A DNA stretch of 64,000 nt from Mesorhizobium tianshanense (GTDB taxonomy: Bacteria > Pseudomonadota > Alphaproteobacteria > Rhizobiales > Rhizobiaceae): positions 45,104 to 109,103 of the forward strand of contig NZ_VLKT01000026.1 of NCBI RefSeq assembly GCF_007830515.1, read 5' to 3'. Positions 43,249 through 52,142 of the stretch are shown one piece after another. Numbering within the stretch: position 1 is the first letter of the stretch; every line of letters begins with the position of its first letter. The position numbers and the translations under genes are program-made. The notes under the pieces are model-generated. The model did no database searches. It was not told the origin of the DNA and worked only from the letters and a program-made list of their open reading frames with translations.

Positions 43249-44202
43249 TCATTTCACCCATTCGTTCCAAACGGTGGTATTATCCATTATCCATTGATCA
43301 GCGACATCTTTCGCCTGTTTGCCGTCCAAGTCAGCTGATTTGATTAAATCGGCATAGGTTGTGACATCGAAAGCCACTTTCCGCAGAATTGAGTAGGCAT
43401 GAGGCCAAGTCGCCTCCCCGCCCGCCCATGCAGCCTTATGAATATCGCCGTAAGGCTTTCCGCAGTCATATCTCTTGGCTTCGTAGCATTCGGCGGTATA
43501 AGGAGGAAATTCGACCCACTCTCCTTGGAATTTGGTCGGCCACCAGTGCGGCGAATAGACCCAAAGCATGATAGGGGACTTGCGTTTGTAAGCTGAATCG
43601 AGCTCAGCCCAGAGATTTGCATCTGTACCCGCATGGATGACTGTCCAGGGTAACTTGAGAGCATGAATTCGCTCTTCGTCAAAACCCTCCCACGTCACTG
43701 GACCCCCGAGATATCGGCCCTTAGATGCTGTCTGGGGGGTAGAAAAGGCTTTTGCACAGTCCTCATTCAACAGCGCATGCCAATCGGGAAGACCCGGACA
43801 TTTTTCCTTCATATAGAGCGGATACCACCATTCTTCGCGGGCCTTAAGACCAAGCGGCCCCATGTCGATCAAATTGCCTGTTGCCATTGACGCTGCAAAC
43901 CGATCGCCTTGTGTGGTTGGCCAGATCTCTGTCTGCATAGTGATGTCGCCGGTCTCCAAACCAGCGAATTGGGCCATAGCGTCGGCCTGAACGTACTCGA
44001 CAACGTAGCCCTGTTTCTCCAGCACCCCGCCCAGGATATAAGACGATATGTTCTGGCTCGACCAGTCATTGAGAGAGATCTTGATTGGCTCGGTAGACTC
44101 CGGCTCGATCGCGTCCGATGGGCTCGACAACAGCAGAAGGGCAACTGATACTGCTGTAGTCGACTCCGTCAGAAAACGAAATATTGTTCTCATATTCGTC
44201 AT
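43249..44202 (-). CDS. Periplasmic glycine-betaine-type substrate-binding protein (OpuAC/ProX-like)
   Basis: 317 residues from ATG 44202 with an AGGGA ribosome site. A signal peptide of about 28 residues (AVSVALLLLSSPSDA) precedes the mature domain. IKISLNDWSSQNISSYILGGVLEKQGYVVEYV and PIMLWVYSPHWWPTKFQ, with several Trp and Tyr residues, resemble the aromatic cages by which betaine and choline are held. It is the likely receptor of the ABC importer at 34078-37097, although separated from it by 6 kb. A perfect GntR operator candidate lies 273 bases upstream. Confidence 0.88.
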   Translation of the reverse strand: MTNMRTIFRFLTESTTAVSVALLLLSSPSDAIEPESTEPIKISLNDWSSQNISSYILGGVLEKQGYVVEYVQADAMAQFAGLETGDITMQTEIWPTTQGDRFAASMATGNLIDMGPLGLKAREEWWYPLYMKEKCPGLPDWHALLNEDCAKAFSTPQTASKGRYLGGPVTWEGFDEERIHALKLPWTVIHAGTDANLWAELDSAYKRKSPIMLWVYSPHWWPTKFQGEWVEFPPYTAECYEAKRYDCGKPYGDIHKAAWAGGEATWPHAYSILRKVAFDVTTYADLIKSADLDGKQAKDVADQWIMDNTTVWNEWVK

Positions 44203-44670
44203 TGTTTCCCTCTTGTGTTTATGGTTTGGCCAGCTTTTATTCTTTGGTCGCACACCTCAGTAGTCATGTGGCTGAATTGTAGATCAACCGATCGCGCGTC
44301 TCCGTCACACGTTTCGTCTCACCAAAACCTCTGACCTTGGGTGAGGTTATCCAACGGCGACGGTCGCCAAGTGAGCATGTCGCGTAGTACATTCGCGGTG
44401 TTGATCAGTGAGGAAATGAAACCCAAGCCGTGAACATGTTCGGCCGTGCATGTCCAAGGGTATACCAACAGGAGTGGTATATACCAGATCGTGGATCCAC
44501 TCAAGGGGGGTCTTTGACCGCGCCTGGCCGCGGGACTGCTGCGCTGTGACAGGACATCCCAACGACTCCGACGATAGCTATCCGCGAATTGCGAATGGCC
44601 GCGACATGGAGCGCATCATTTGTGTTTTGGCGACCTCCCGAAAGACAGCCTCAACGGCCGCTAGCTATAG
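44203..44670. other. Leader region of the binding-protein gene with operator candidates
   Basis: No coding potential is recognisable. It contains the operator candidates at 44459-44487, and a perfect 16-base palindrome GCTAGCTATAGCTAGC at 44660-44675 lies over the end of the neighbouring kinase gene. Confidence 0.5.
44475..44486. promoter_or_regulatory. GntR-type operator upstream of the binding-protein gene
   Basis: TGGTATATACCA is a perfect 12-base palindrome, extended by G on the right to match CCAG. A half-like GGTATACC lies 9 bases to its left, at 44459-44466. It matches the sites at 49020 and 51271. Confidence 0.7.
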
Positions 44671-45615
44671 CTAGCACGTTCCTCGATAGCGCGCGGCATA
44701 TTTGCCATACGCTTTATTGAAACGTCCAAGGTGATCATTGGTATAGGCGACATAGTCGACGCCTTCGACGCTCATGTGGAGTTCCGAGACCATGCTCCAC
44801 ATAGCTTCTCGCCACTGAGCTATACATCGCATTGCGTCGAACCTCCGGCGATCCGCTTCGGTGGGTTCTCGGTTCAAGTAAGACGTCAACAGTCGGGTTT
44901 CCTCCACACGCGTGAAGTCCGACAAGGCCGCGATATTGCCTAGATCAAAGAATGGATCGCCATATGCGCCGTATTCCCAGTCAATGAGCCAGATACGATT
45001 TCCGTCGTCGATAAAATTGCCCGCAAGCAGATCATTGTGGCAGACGCAAAGATCTGTAGGATGCACGTCGTTCTCGAGCCGATCAACTGCCGTCAACAGT
45101 GTTGACAATTGCGGCATCATTCGACTTGCGCCTTCTCTCAGGGTTTGAGCGTAGTCGCGAAAGATATGGAAAGGCCAAAAAAGGAATGCTGGGCCGCGGA
45201 CGTGCTTATAAAGCTCTTGGTGAGCGTTTCGCACGATGTCGGCTATTCTCGAGATATTTTCCTTGACGTTTTCCTCGCGAAAAGTGTGGCCTTCGACGAA
45301 ATCAAACACCATCACGCCTGGTTGGGAGTAAGCAATCTTCGGCGACAGGCCAACTGCAGCCGCTGCTTTGCTGACTTCAAGCTCACGGTTACGGATCACA
45401 TGATGAGCAGGCACATCGCACCCAAGGCGCGCGACGAAGCTTGCGGAACCGTGGACGACCTTGAAGCAGACATTGCTTAGCCCGCCAGAAAGTGGGATCA
45501 GGTCTATCGGCTCCGACCAGCACGGCAGGCCTCGAACGAATAGTGCATGCCTACTCTCCGCGACGCTGCCAGCCTTTTCAAGTGATCGCGTTGGGCAAGG
45601 TGTCATCCTTATCAT
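44671..45615 (-). CDS. Choline/ethanolamine-kinase-like phosphotransferase, copy 2
   Basis: 314 residues. The nucleotide loop is LSGGLSNVCFKV, the catalytic loop VCHNDLLAGNFI and the metal site IWLIDWEYGAYGDPFFDLGNI; the last block is strongly choline-kinase-like. It differs clearly from copy 1, so the two probably have different substrates or order of action rather than being a recent duplication. It is divergent from the GntR regulator, with an operator candidate between them. The gene precedes the binding protein on the same strand. Confidence 0.87.
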   Translation of the reverse strand: MIRMTPCPTRSLEKAGSVAESRHALFVRGLPCWSEPIDLIPLSGGLSNVCFKVVHGSASFVARLGCDVPAHHVIRNRELEVSKAAAAVGLSPKIAYSQPGVMVFDFVEGHTFREENVKENISRIADIVRNAHQELYKHVRGPAFLFWPFHIFRDYAQTLREGASRMMPQLSTLLTAVDRLENDVHPTDLCVCHNDLLAGNFIDDGNRIWLIDWEYGAYGDPFFDLGNIAALSDFTRVEETRLLTSYLNREPTEADRRRFDAMRCIAQWREAMWSMVSELHMSVEGVDYVAYTNDHLGRFNKAYGKYAARYRGTC

Positions 45616-45657
45616 CCTACCGCTAATCCAGTGCAGTCTTTACCATCAGCTTGCAAT

Positions 45658-45671
45658 CTGGTCTATACCAA
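45658..45671. promoter_or_regulatory. GntR-type operator between kinase copy 2 and the GntR gene
   Basis: CTGGTCTATACCAA, one base off the full palindrome, lies 43 bases upstream of the kinase start and 127 bases upstream of the regulator. Its position allows control of both divergent genes. Confidence 0.7.
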
Positions 45672-45797
45672 AAGGCGTGACACAACGTCAGCGGGAGTGC
45701 TAGGATTCCAGGAGGGTCTTAAGAAATGCAGTTGCATGAGACAGTCGTCGATCGCTTGGGCGAGGTTCATGCATTTCGTCGAAATCGGAGCTAAAGA

Positions 45798-46535
45798 TTG
45801 ACAACCAAAGGCAATGCCATTCCGATCATCAAAATCATCTGCGACGACATTGCAGAACAAATCAGATCAGGCGCTACCGCGCCTGGAACGAAGCTTCCTT
45901 CTGAGCGAGAATTGGGCGACAATCGCCGCATAAGCCGCATGACGGCCCGCCGTATATATGAGCGTCTCGAAAGCGAGGGCCTTGTATCTCGCTCGCATCG
46001 GCGCGGCTGGTTCGTTGCCGAAGCCCGCCTACAATTCGCATTAATGAAATCTGTGAGTTTCATCAACAGTGCGGCCGTTCGGGGTAGGGACGCACGTGCG
46101 TTGCTCCTTGGTGCCGAGAAGATTATCCCGCCGGAATTTGCTCGTGAGCAGCTGAAGCTGAGGAGAAATGAAGAGGCCCTATTTGTAAGGCGGGTCTTGC
46201 AGTTGGGTGATAGACCCGCCGCTATCGAGACCATGTATCTAACGCACGTGCGCTTTCCTAATTTTCTCGATCATCCATTAACTGGCTCTATCCTGTCGCT
46301 ATGGCAAGACGTCTACGGCATCACCGTGGGACATGCGGACGCAACGCTACGGGGCACGTTCCTCTCCGATGAGGACGCGGATTTGTTAAGCGTGTCGAAA
46401 GGATCGCCGACAATTGTCCTCACCCAGACGATGGTTGACCACACGGGAGAACCGTTCGCGTATGATCGACAGGACTGGCGATTTGAGCTAGCTGAGTTCC
46501 TCATTTCGGCGGATTTTGAACAAGCCAATAATTAG
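45798..46535 (+). CDS. GntR/HutC-family regulator, probable local regulator of the N-demethylation genes
   Basis: 245 residues starting with TTG at 45798, chosen because GGAG sits 7 bases upstream and the winged helix needs these residues. The DNA-binding domain spans residues 8-70 (IIKIICDDIAEQIRSGATAPGTKLPSERELGDNRRISRMTARRIYERL) and the UTRA domain spans 85-235. HutC-subfamily members bind GT-x-TA-x-AC palindromes, which fits the repeated CTGGTmTATACCAG sites around it. Likely a repressor released by pathway substrate (inference). Confidence 0.87.
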   Translation: MTTKGNAIPIIKIICDDIAEQIRSGATAPGTKLPSERELGDNRRISRMTARRIYERLESEGLVSRSHRRGWFVAEARLQFALMKSVSFINSAAVRGRDARALLLGAEKIIPPEFAREQLKLRRNEEALFVRRVLQLGDRPAAIETMYLTHVRFPNFLDHPLTGSILSLWQDVYGITVGHADATLRGTFLSDEDADLLSVSKGSPTIVLTQTMVDHTGEPFAYDRQDWRFELAEFLISADFEQANN

Positions 46536-46546
46536 ATGTCCGCAGA

Positions 46547-48991
46547 CTATATTCGAGACTTGGTGTTCTTCGGATCATAGGCTGCTCCAAGCACAATCGT
46601 GGCCGAGACGCGCTCGCCGGCAACCTCCAATTCATATTGTGCGGAGAGAAGATAGTCGTCCGTGACACCCGCTGGATTGCGAATATAGCCCAAGCCGAGC
46701 GGTTTTCCGATGGAATGGCCGTAGCCTCCACTTGTAAGCCAACCCACCGGTTCGCCGTTTCGGTAAATCGTTTCGCGTCCAAGCAAGATGACTTCCGGAG
46801 AATCCGAGACGAGGGTAGCCAACCGCCTCTTTAGCGGCCGTTGGCGTTGGTGCACGAGCGCCTCACGCCCGGTGAATGGTGTGGGTTTGTTGAACGCAAC
46901 TGCGAATCGAAGTCCTGCCTCCAGAGGCGTGTCATCCGGGCTCACCTCGGCGCCCCAAACGCAAAATCCCTTCTCGATCCTCAAAGAGTCGATCGCGCGA
47001 TACCCGGCATCTTTCAAACCAAATTGCTGGCCGGCATTCTTGAGCGCGTCATAGACTGTAACCATGTACTCGGTTGGAATATGAAGCTCCCAACCAAGTT
47101 CGCCAACGAAGGTCACTCGGAGCGCGCGAACCGGAGCGCCCGCGATGATTATTTCCCGGTATTGTCCAAAGGGAAAAGATTTGGAGTCGAGATCCGCTTC
47201 CGCCACTTGCGCTAAAATTGCGCGCGACAGAGGACCCATCAATCCTAACACTCCAAAAGCTGATGTTACGTCGATGCAGTGGACGTCTTCATCTTGTTTT
47301 ATTTGGCTGGTGATGTAGCAGCGATCATGGTCGCCAACTGCCGTGCCGGTAACAATGTAATAGCTGTCTTGCGACAGCCGCGTTATCGTCAAGTCGCATT
47401 CTACCCCTCCACGTTCGTTTAGCATCTGCGTATAGGTAACCCGACCAGGCTGGCGGCCGAGGTCCGCGGAACATATGCGTTGTAGCGCCTCCTCCGCGTT
47501 CCGCCCGACTAGCATGAACTTGGAGAATGATGACTGGTCAAAGATAGCCGCGGACTCGCGGCATGCCCGGTGTTCAGCTGCAACTTGCTCAAACCAGTTG
47601 GGCCGTTCAAACGTGTAGGTATCCTTGGCTTCCACCCCAACCGGTGCAAACCAATTGGGGCGCTCCCAACCAGATTTGCCACCAAAGCAAGCACCTGCTT
47701 CCGTAAGGCGGTCATATAGCGCGCTACGCCGCAATGGGCGCCCTGCTTGAAACTCGAAGTGCGGCCAATGCATTGCGTAGTGATGCCCTTGCCCCTCGAG
47801 CGACCGAATCAACACGTTTCGATCGGAGGCGTGAAAAGCTGAGAATCGACGAATGTCCACCGGCCAGAGATCGAATGGCGGTTCGCCATGGGCAACCCAG
47901 TGAGCAAGCGCCATTCCAGCGCCCCCGCCTGCCGCAATGCCCATTGCATTGAAGCCGCACCCGACAAAGAAGCCCTTTACCTCAGGCGCCTCGCCGATAA
48001 TAAAATTTGTGTCCTCGGTGAATGATTCGAGGCCATTGTACCATTTCTTTATGCCGACACCCGACAACGCTGGGAAACGCCTCATCATTGCTGGCATAAA
48101 CTGCTCGAAGTGGTCCATGAATTCCGGAAAGAGTTTGAACTCCTCGTCGTTCAACGATGGCTTTGCAGAGTAGCTGATTGGATTTGCCTCATAACCTCCA
48201 GCAACCAGTCCACCAACCTCTTCCTTGAAGTAGGTCAGGTTGTCCGGGTCTCGCAGTGATGGCATTTCTCGGCGCAACCCATTGATCGGCTCAGTGACAA
48301 AATACTGGTGGTGCGCAGCTTGTATCGGCAGGCGCACACCTACACTCTTGGCTAGTTCCCTCGACCAGATCCCGCCGCAGACAACGACAGCATCGCATTC
48401 GATCCGCCCGCCGGTGGTGGTGACGGCTCGAACGCGACCGTCTCGAACATCCACGTCCAAAACCGGCGTATCTTCGAATATGCGCACCCCCTTCAGTCGG
48501 GCGCCTTTCGCTAGTGACATCACCAGATCCGATGGATTTGCAACGCCATCCGAGGCAACGTAGAGTCCACTGTCCAAATCAGATGTCACGATTCCTGGGC
48601 AGAGCGTCTCAATTTCGCGCGGCGACAGCAGTTCCATCTCCAGCCCGAACGATCGCGCAGTCGTTAGCTGCCGGAGAAACTCAATGCGGCGTTCCTTTGT
48701 GCAACACAGTCTAAGCGACCCATTGGCTTTCCAGCCCGTTGCAAGCCCCGTCTCCTTTTCAAGGCGTGCATATAGATCGACTGAGTAACTCAACAACTTC
48801 GTTATATTGGAGGTGGACCGGAGCTGCCCAACCATCCCCGCGGCATGCCACGTTGAGCCAGACGTCAGTTTCCCACGTTCCAGCAGAATGATGTCCGTCC
48901 AGCCCAACTGGGCGAGATGGTAGGCGGTAGAGCACCCGGCGATCCCTCCTCCTATAATGACAACCTGAGACTTTGCCGGAACTGCGTTCAT
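46547..48991 (-). CDS. Dimethylglycine/sarcosine-dehydrogenase-like flavoprotein with folate (GcvT) domain, copy 2
   Basis: 814 residues from ATG 48991, which has AGGTGAG at good spacing; GTG 49000 is in frame. Layout as in copy 1: VVIIGGGIAGCSTAYHLA, STWHAAGMVGQLR with the flavin-linking His, a central cap domain, and a C-terminal GcvT-like domain (DQSSFSKFMLVGRNAEEAL, DSLRIEKGFCVWGAEVSPDDTPLEAGL). It is paralogous to 40242-42641 but well diverged. Two such enzymes suggest two successive N-demethylations. A perfect 14-base operator lies 29 bases upstream. It converges with the GntR gene. Confidence 0.88.
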   Translation of the reverse strand: MNAVPAKSQVVIIGGGIAGCSTAYHLAQLGWTDIILLERGKLTSGSTWHAAGMVGQLRSTSNITKLLSYSVDLYARLEKETGLATGWKANGSLRLCCTKERRIEFLRQLTTARSFGLEMELLSPREIETLCPGIVTSDLDSGLYVASDGVANPSDLVMSLAKGARLKGVRIFEDTPVLDVDVRDGRVRAVTTTGGRIECDAVVVCGGIWSRELAKSVGVRLPIQAAHHQYFVTEPINGLRREMPSLRDPDNLTYFKEEVGGLVAGGYEANPISYSAKPSLNDEEFKLFPEFMDHFEQFMPAMMRRFPALSGVGIKKWYNGLESFTEDTNFIIGEAPEVKGFFVGCGFNAMGIAAGGGAGMALAHWVAHGEPPFDLWPVDIRRFSAFHASDRNVLIRSLEGQGHHYAMHWPHFEFQAGRPLRRSALYDRLTEAGACFGGKSGWERPNWFAPVGVEAKDTYTFERPNWFEQVAAEHRACRESAAIFDQSSFSKFMLVGRNAEEALQRICSADLGRQPGRVTYTQMLNERGGVECDLTITRLSQDSYYIVTGTAVGDHDRCYITSQIKQDEDVHCIDVTSAFGVLGLMGPLSRAILAQVAEADLDSKSFPFGQYREIIIAGAPVRALRVTFVGELGWELHIPTEYMVTVYDALKNAGQQFGLKDAGYRAIDSLRIEKGFCVWGAEVSPDDTPLEAGLRFAVAFNKPTPFTGREALVHQRQRPLKRRLATLVSDSPEVILLGRETIYRNGEPVGWLTSGGYGHSIGKPLGLGYIRNPAGVTDDYLLSAQYELEVAGERVSATIVLGAAYDPKNTKSRI

Positions 48992-49019
48992 GATGCTCAC
49001 CTAGTGATTGAAGCTTGTA

Positions 49020-49033
49020 CTGGTATATACCAG
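49020..49033. promoter_or_regulatory. GntR-type operator upstream of demethylase copy 2
   Basis: CTGGTATATACCAG is a perfect 14-base palindrome 29 bases upstream of ATG 48991, a position that could block RNA polymerase. Confidence 0.75.
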
Positions 49034-49286
49034 ATATCACACTGGGTAAAGGATGTTCCTGCGTTCTTCCCAAATCGAGGCGATCTCAGAGGCTCCACCC
49101 CAATGCGGGGGCATGTTCGCGAGTGCGGTGCCGGGCATCCGCCTGCTTGCAGTGGCAAAGGTAGAACTCCGGACACGGAGATATTGGCCTCATGATCAAT
49201 CTTCGCGGACCGTAGGTGCAGATAAACCTCAGCACACCGCGTGCGTTGTTTACCGGCGAATTAAAGCTTCAGGAAAATGTATATCT

Positions 49287-50255
49287 CTAAACAACATCGA
49301 ATCGATTGTCGTCCATATGGGATCGTTTCGCCTCATCGAAACGTGGAGCGACCATTCCAACCGCGCGGTACGCTGAGACCAGGGTATTAGCCATTAGCAT
49401 GGCAATCGTCATTGGACCGACGCCACCGGGTACAGGAGTAATCGCTCCTGCAGATCTCTTAACTGCTCCAAAATCGACGTCGCCAACTAGCGTTGTTCTT
49501 CGAGTACCGTCCGCCAGCGCCGGTACGCGATTGATGCCGACGTCGATTACAGTGGCGCCGGGCTTCACCCAATCGCCTTTCACCAATTCAGGCTTACCGA
49601 CCGCGACGACGAGAATGTCAGCAGTGCGCGTAATAGTGGCAAGATCGCGGGTATGTCTGTGTGCGATCGTTACGGTGCAATTCGCAGCAAGTAAGAGACT
49701 TGCCATTGGCTTGCCGACAATATTAGAGCGACCGACCACAACTGCGTTTAGCCCGGTAAGGTCTTTCCCGCGGACCCGTTCGATCAGCAACATCGCACCG
49801 GCTGGTGTGCACGGTATGAAGGCGGTTCCCAGCTCACCCGTCCCAACCTTACCGACATTAATGAAGTTGAAGCCGTCGACATCCTTTTCAGGTGCAATTG
49901 CCTGGATAATGCGCCCAGTGTCGATCTGGCTCGGCAGGGGCAACTGAACCAGGATGCCATGAATTTGTGGATCGAAGTTGAGCTTGCAAACTAGGTCAAC
50001 CAACTCGTTCTCGGAAGTATCGGAGGACAAGCTATACTGGACAGAATGAAATCCACATTCGCTGGCCATCCTGCTCTTTGAGGCCACATACACCTGGCTT
50101 GCCGGATCTTCACCGACAATCACCACAGCGAGGCCCGGTGTTCCGCCAGATACAGCCAATTCGGCTGAAAGCCGCTTCACCTCCGCGACCACATCCTGGC
50201 TGGCCACTTTCCCATCGATAATTTCAGTCACTGTGCATGCCCCCAGTACCTTCAC
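49287..50255 (-). CDS. folD: FolD, methylene-THF dehydrogenase / methenyl-THF cyclohydrolase
   Basis: 322 residues, slightly longer than usual because of a C-terminal tail. The catalytic lysine motif YVASKSRMASECGF, QLPLPSQID, VVGRSNIVGKPMA and the family signature PVPGGVGPMTIAMLMANT are all present. It converts 5,10-methylene-THF into 10-formyl-THF with NAD(P). Located 14 bases after purU. With PurU it would turn methyl groups from the demethylases into formate while regenerating free THF. Confidence 0.95.
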   Translation of the reverse strand: MKVLGACTVTEIIDGKVASQDVVAEVKRLSAELAVSGGTPGLAVVIVGEDPASQVYVASKSRMASECGFHSVQYSLSSDTSENELVDLVCKLNFDPQIHGILVQLPLPSQIDTGRIIQAIAPEKDVDGFNFINVGKVGTGELGTAFIPCTPAGAMLLIERVRGKDLTGLNAVVVGRSNIVGKPMASLLLAANCTVTIAHRHTRDLATITRTADILVVAVGKPELVKGDWVKPGATVIDVGINRVPALADGTRRTTLVGDVDFGAVKRSAGAITPVPGGVGPMTIAMLMANTLVSAYRAVGMVAPRFDEAKRSHMDDNRFDVV

Positions 50256-50269
50256 ACCGTGCGGAATTC

Positions 50270-51127
50270 TCAGAAAATGACCGTCTTGTGACCATTGATT
50301 AGAACGCGGAGCTCGAGGTGACTTTTCACCGCCCGCGCGAGCACTCGGCTCTCAATGTCCCGACCAACGGCGACGAAATCCTCGGCGCTCATCGCGTGCG
50401 AGACCCGCTCGGTTTCTTGTTCGATGATAGGTCCTTCGTCGAGGTCGGATGTGACATAGTGGGCGGTCGCGCCGATAATTTTGACGCCCCGTTCGAAAGC
50501 CTGGTGATAGGGTTTCGCGCCCTTGAAGCTGGGGAGGAAGGAATGGTGGATGTTGATTGCTTTTCCATAGAGTCGCTTTGATAGGTCCGCGGACAAGACC
50601 TGCATATAACGCGCCAATACCACTAGGTCGGCGCCAACATCCTTCACCAATTCGAGCAATCTCTGTTCCTGCTCTGCCTTGGTATCCTCTGTTACCGGCC
50701 AATAGCAGTAAGGAACGCTCTCAAGTTCGGCAGTACGCCGGCTGTCTTCATGATTGGAAACAATGGCTGCCACCTCAGCGTTTAGGCGACCGACGCGAAT
50801 CTGGTAGAGGAGATGCAGCAGAGCATGGTCGAATTTTGAGACCATAATGATGAGTTTTGGTTTGCGAGCCTCGCTGGCCAAAGAAGTTTTAATGTCGAAG
50901 CGTTCAATTGGCGATTTCAGCAACCGCTCAATATCTTCTCGAGATACGTTTGTGGGTATCGTGAAGGCGATGCGCATGAAGAAACGATTGGTCTGGCGAT
51001 CCCAAAATTGATTGCTTTCGGCAATATTGGCACCGAGCGTCACGAGCTCGGCCGTAACCGCGGCGACAATGCCCACTCTGTCTTCGCAGGCCAGGGTTAA
51101 AACGAACGCGTTGTCGATCATAGTCAT
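50270..51127 (-). CDS. purU: PurU, formyltetrahydrofolate deformylase
   Basis: 285 residues from ATG 51127 (MTMIDNAFVLTLACEDR), normal length. The open frame continues upstream only because it runs into an istB remnant. The N-terminal ACT domain (VLTLACEDRVGIVAAVTAELV) precedes the formyltransferase-fold hydrolase with INIHHSFLPSFKGAKPYHQAFERGVKIIGATAHYVTSDLDEGPI, which holds the catalytic Asn, His and Asp. It releases formate from 10-formyl-THF. A GntR operator candidate lies 144 bases upstream, and folD follows in the same unit. Confidence 0.95.
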   Translation of the reverse strand: MTMIDNAFVLTLACEDRVGIVAAVTAELVTLGANIAESNQFWDRQTNRFFMRIAFTIPTNVSREDIERLLKSPIERFDIKTSLASEARKPKLIIMVSKFDHALLHLLYQIRVGRLNAEVAAIVSNHEDSRRTAELESVPYCYWPVTEDTKAEQEQRLLELVKDVGADLVVLARYMQVLSADLSKRLYGKAINIHHSFLPSFKGAKPYHQAFERGVKIIGATAHYVTSDLDEGPIIEQETERVSHAMSAEDFVAVGRDIESRVLARAVKSHLELRVLINGHKTVIF

Positions 51128-51270
51128 GCTCGCGATGGGGCCGGGCAAATTGGCCCAGGAAGGATTAAGGGAAAAGATCCCAACCGTGGTCAGCCTCAAT
51201 GCTGGGCCATGCTCGATCACATTGTTCGTAAATCGCGCATGAAACCGACCAAGGCCCCAATTTCTAATGC

Positions 51271-51284
51271 CTGGTATATACCAC
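51271..51284. promoter_or_regulatory. GntR-type operator upstream of purU-folD
   Basis: CTGGTATATACCAC contains the perfect 12-base palindrome TGGTATATACCA (51272-51283). It is the same core as at 44475 and 49020. Confidence 0.7.
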
Positions 51285-51479
51285 GAAAAAAGGAGGAGTA
51301 AAGCACGGATTCGGCCCGTATGAAGTTGGACACCTCGATTTACCATGCCTTTGGCCTGAACGAGCAGCGATGACCGGGGCCGCTTGATGAGTGCGGCTGC
51401 GTATTCCAATGATTCCGGACAGTGATTCCGAGACGAAACCGGACACCTATTCCGATAGAATACCGGACGCGACCGAAAA

Positions 51480-52142
51480 CGAGTTCGTCGACAAATATCG
51501 AAAAAGACCCAGAGGCGCTCATACCAGTGATCCACGGGAATTTGACTTGTGAGGATGGTGGAACGCTTCTCGTAGCGATCCTCTACGATTTCCAGGAGAT
51601 CGCGGCGTTGTTCGTCGTTGAGCTTCTCCGGCCCCAATCGTCTAAAATAAGCAAGTCCGTTTTGACCAGGCTCTTGAGCAGCTTCGCGTAACGGCCGTCT
51701 CCGCGGGCAAGGGCGAGCGAGGCGAAGAGGCGCGGCACACACGGTGGTACGCGACCGAGAGATCCTCGCGGCATGCCTTGTGGCCGAGCGCGCAGGCCAG
51801 CCAGCTCTTCCCGACGCCGGCTGGTCCGATCAGGAGCAGGCTATGGCGCTGTCTGATCCAGTCGCATGTCGCCAGCCTCATGAAGAGATTGCGATCAAGA
51901 CCGCGGGTTGCCCGGAAATCGGCGTTCTCGATCTGGGCGTCATGACGTAATCTGGCGGCACGGGCTCTGGCCTCGAAGCGCTTCTGACGGCGCGTTGTCG
52001 CCTCCCGTTCGAGCCGGAGGGCAAGCCATTCGCCGTGCTGGAGGGCTCTTGCCTCCGGCTGCGTCTCCAGTTCCTGGAACGCGTTTGCCATGCCGGAAAG
52101 GCCGAGTTCGCGCAGCATGTCGATGGTGGGATTGGTCAGCAT
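51480..52142 (-). pseudogene. IS21-family IstB helper ATPase remnant
   Basis: The start MLTNPTIDMLRELGLSGMANAFQEL, Walker A LLLIGPAGVGKSWLACALG and Walker B LLILDDWG identify IstB. One-base indels occur after HRV (near 51750) and after DDWG (near 51630), and the protein is cut after PVDHWYE near 51480. The remnant sits directly upstream of the purU promoter region and shows that an IS21-type element once flanked this catabolic block. Confidence 0.85.

Noticed and set aside
51127..51742. N-terminal extension of PurU to 490 residues
   Set aside because: The extra residues translate as an IstB fragment (KLNDEQRRDLLEIVEDRYEKRSTI) followed by non-coding sequence. The ACT domain starts right after ATG 51127.
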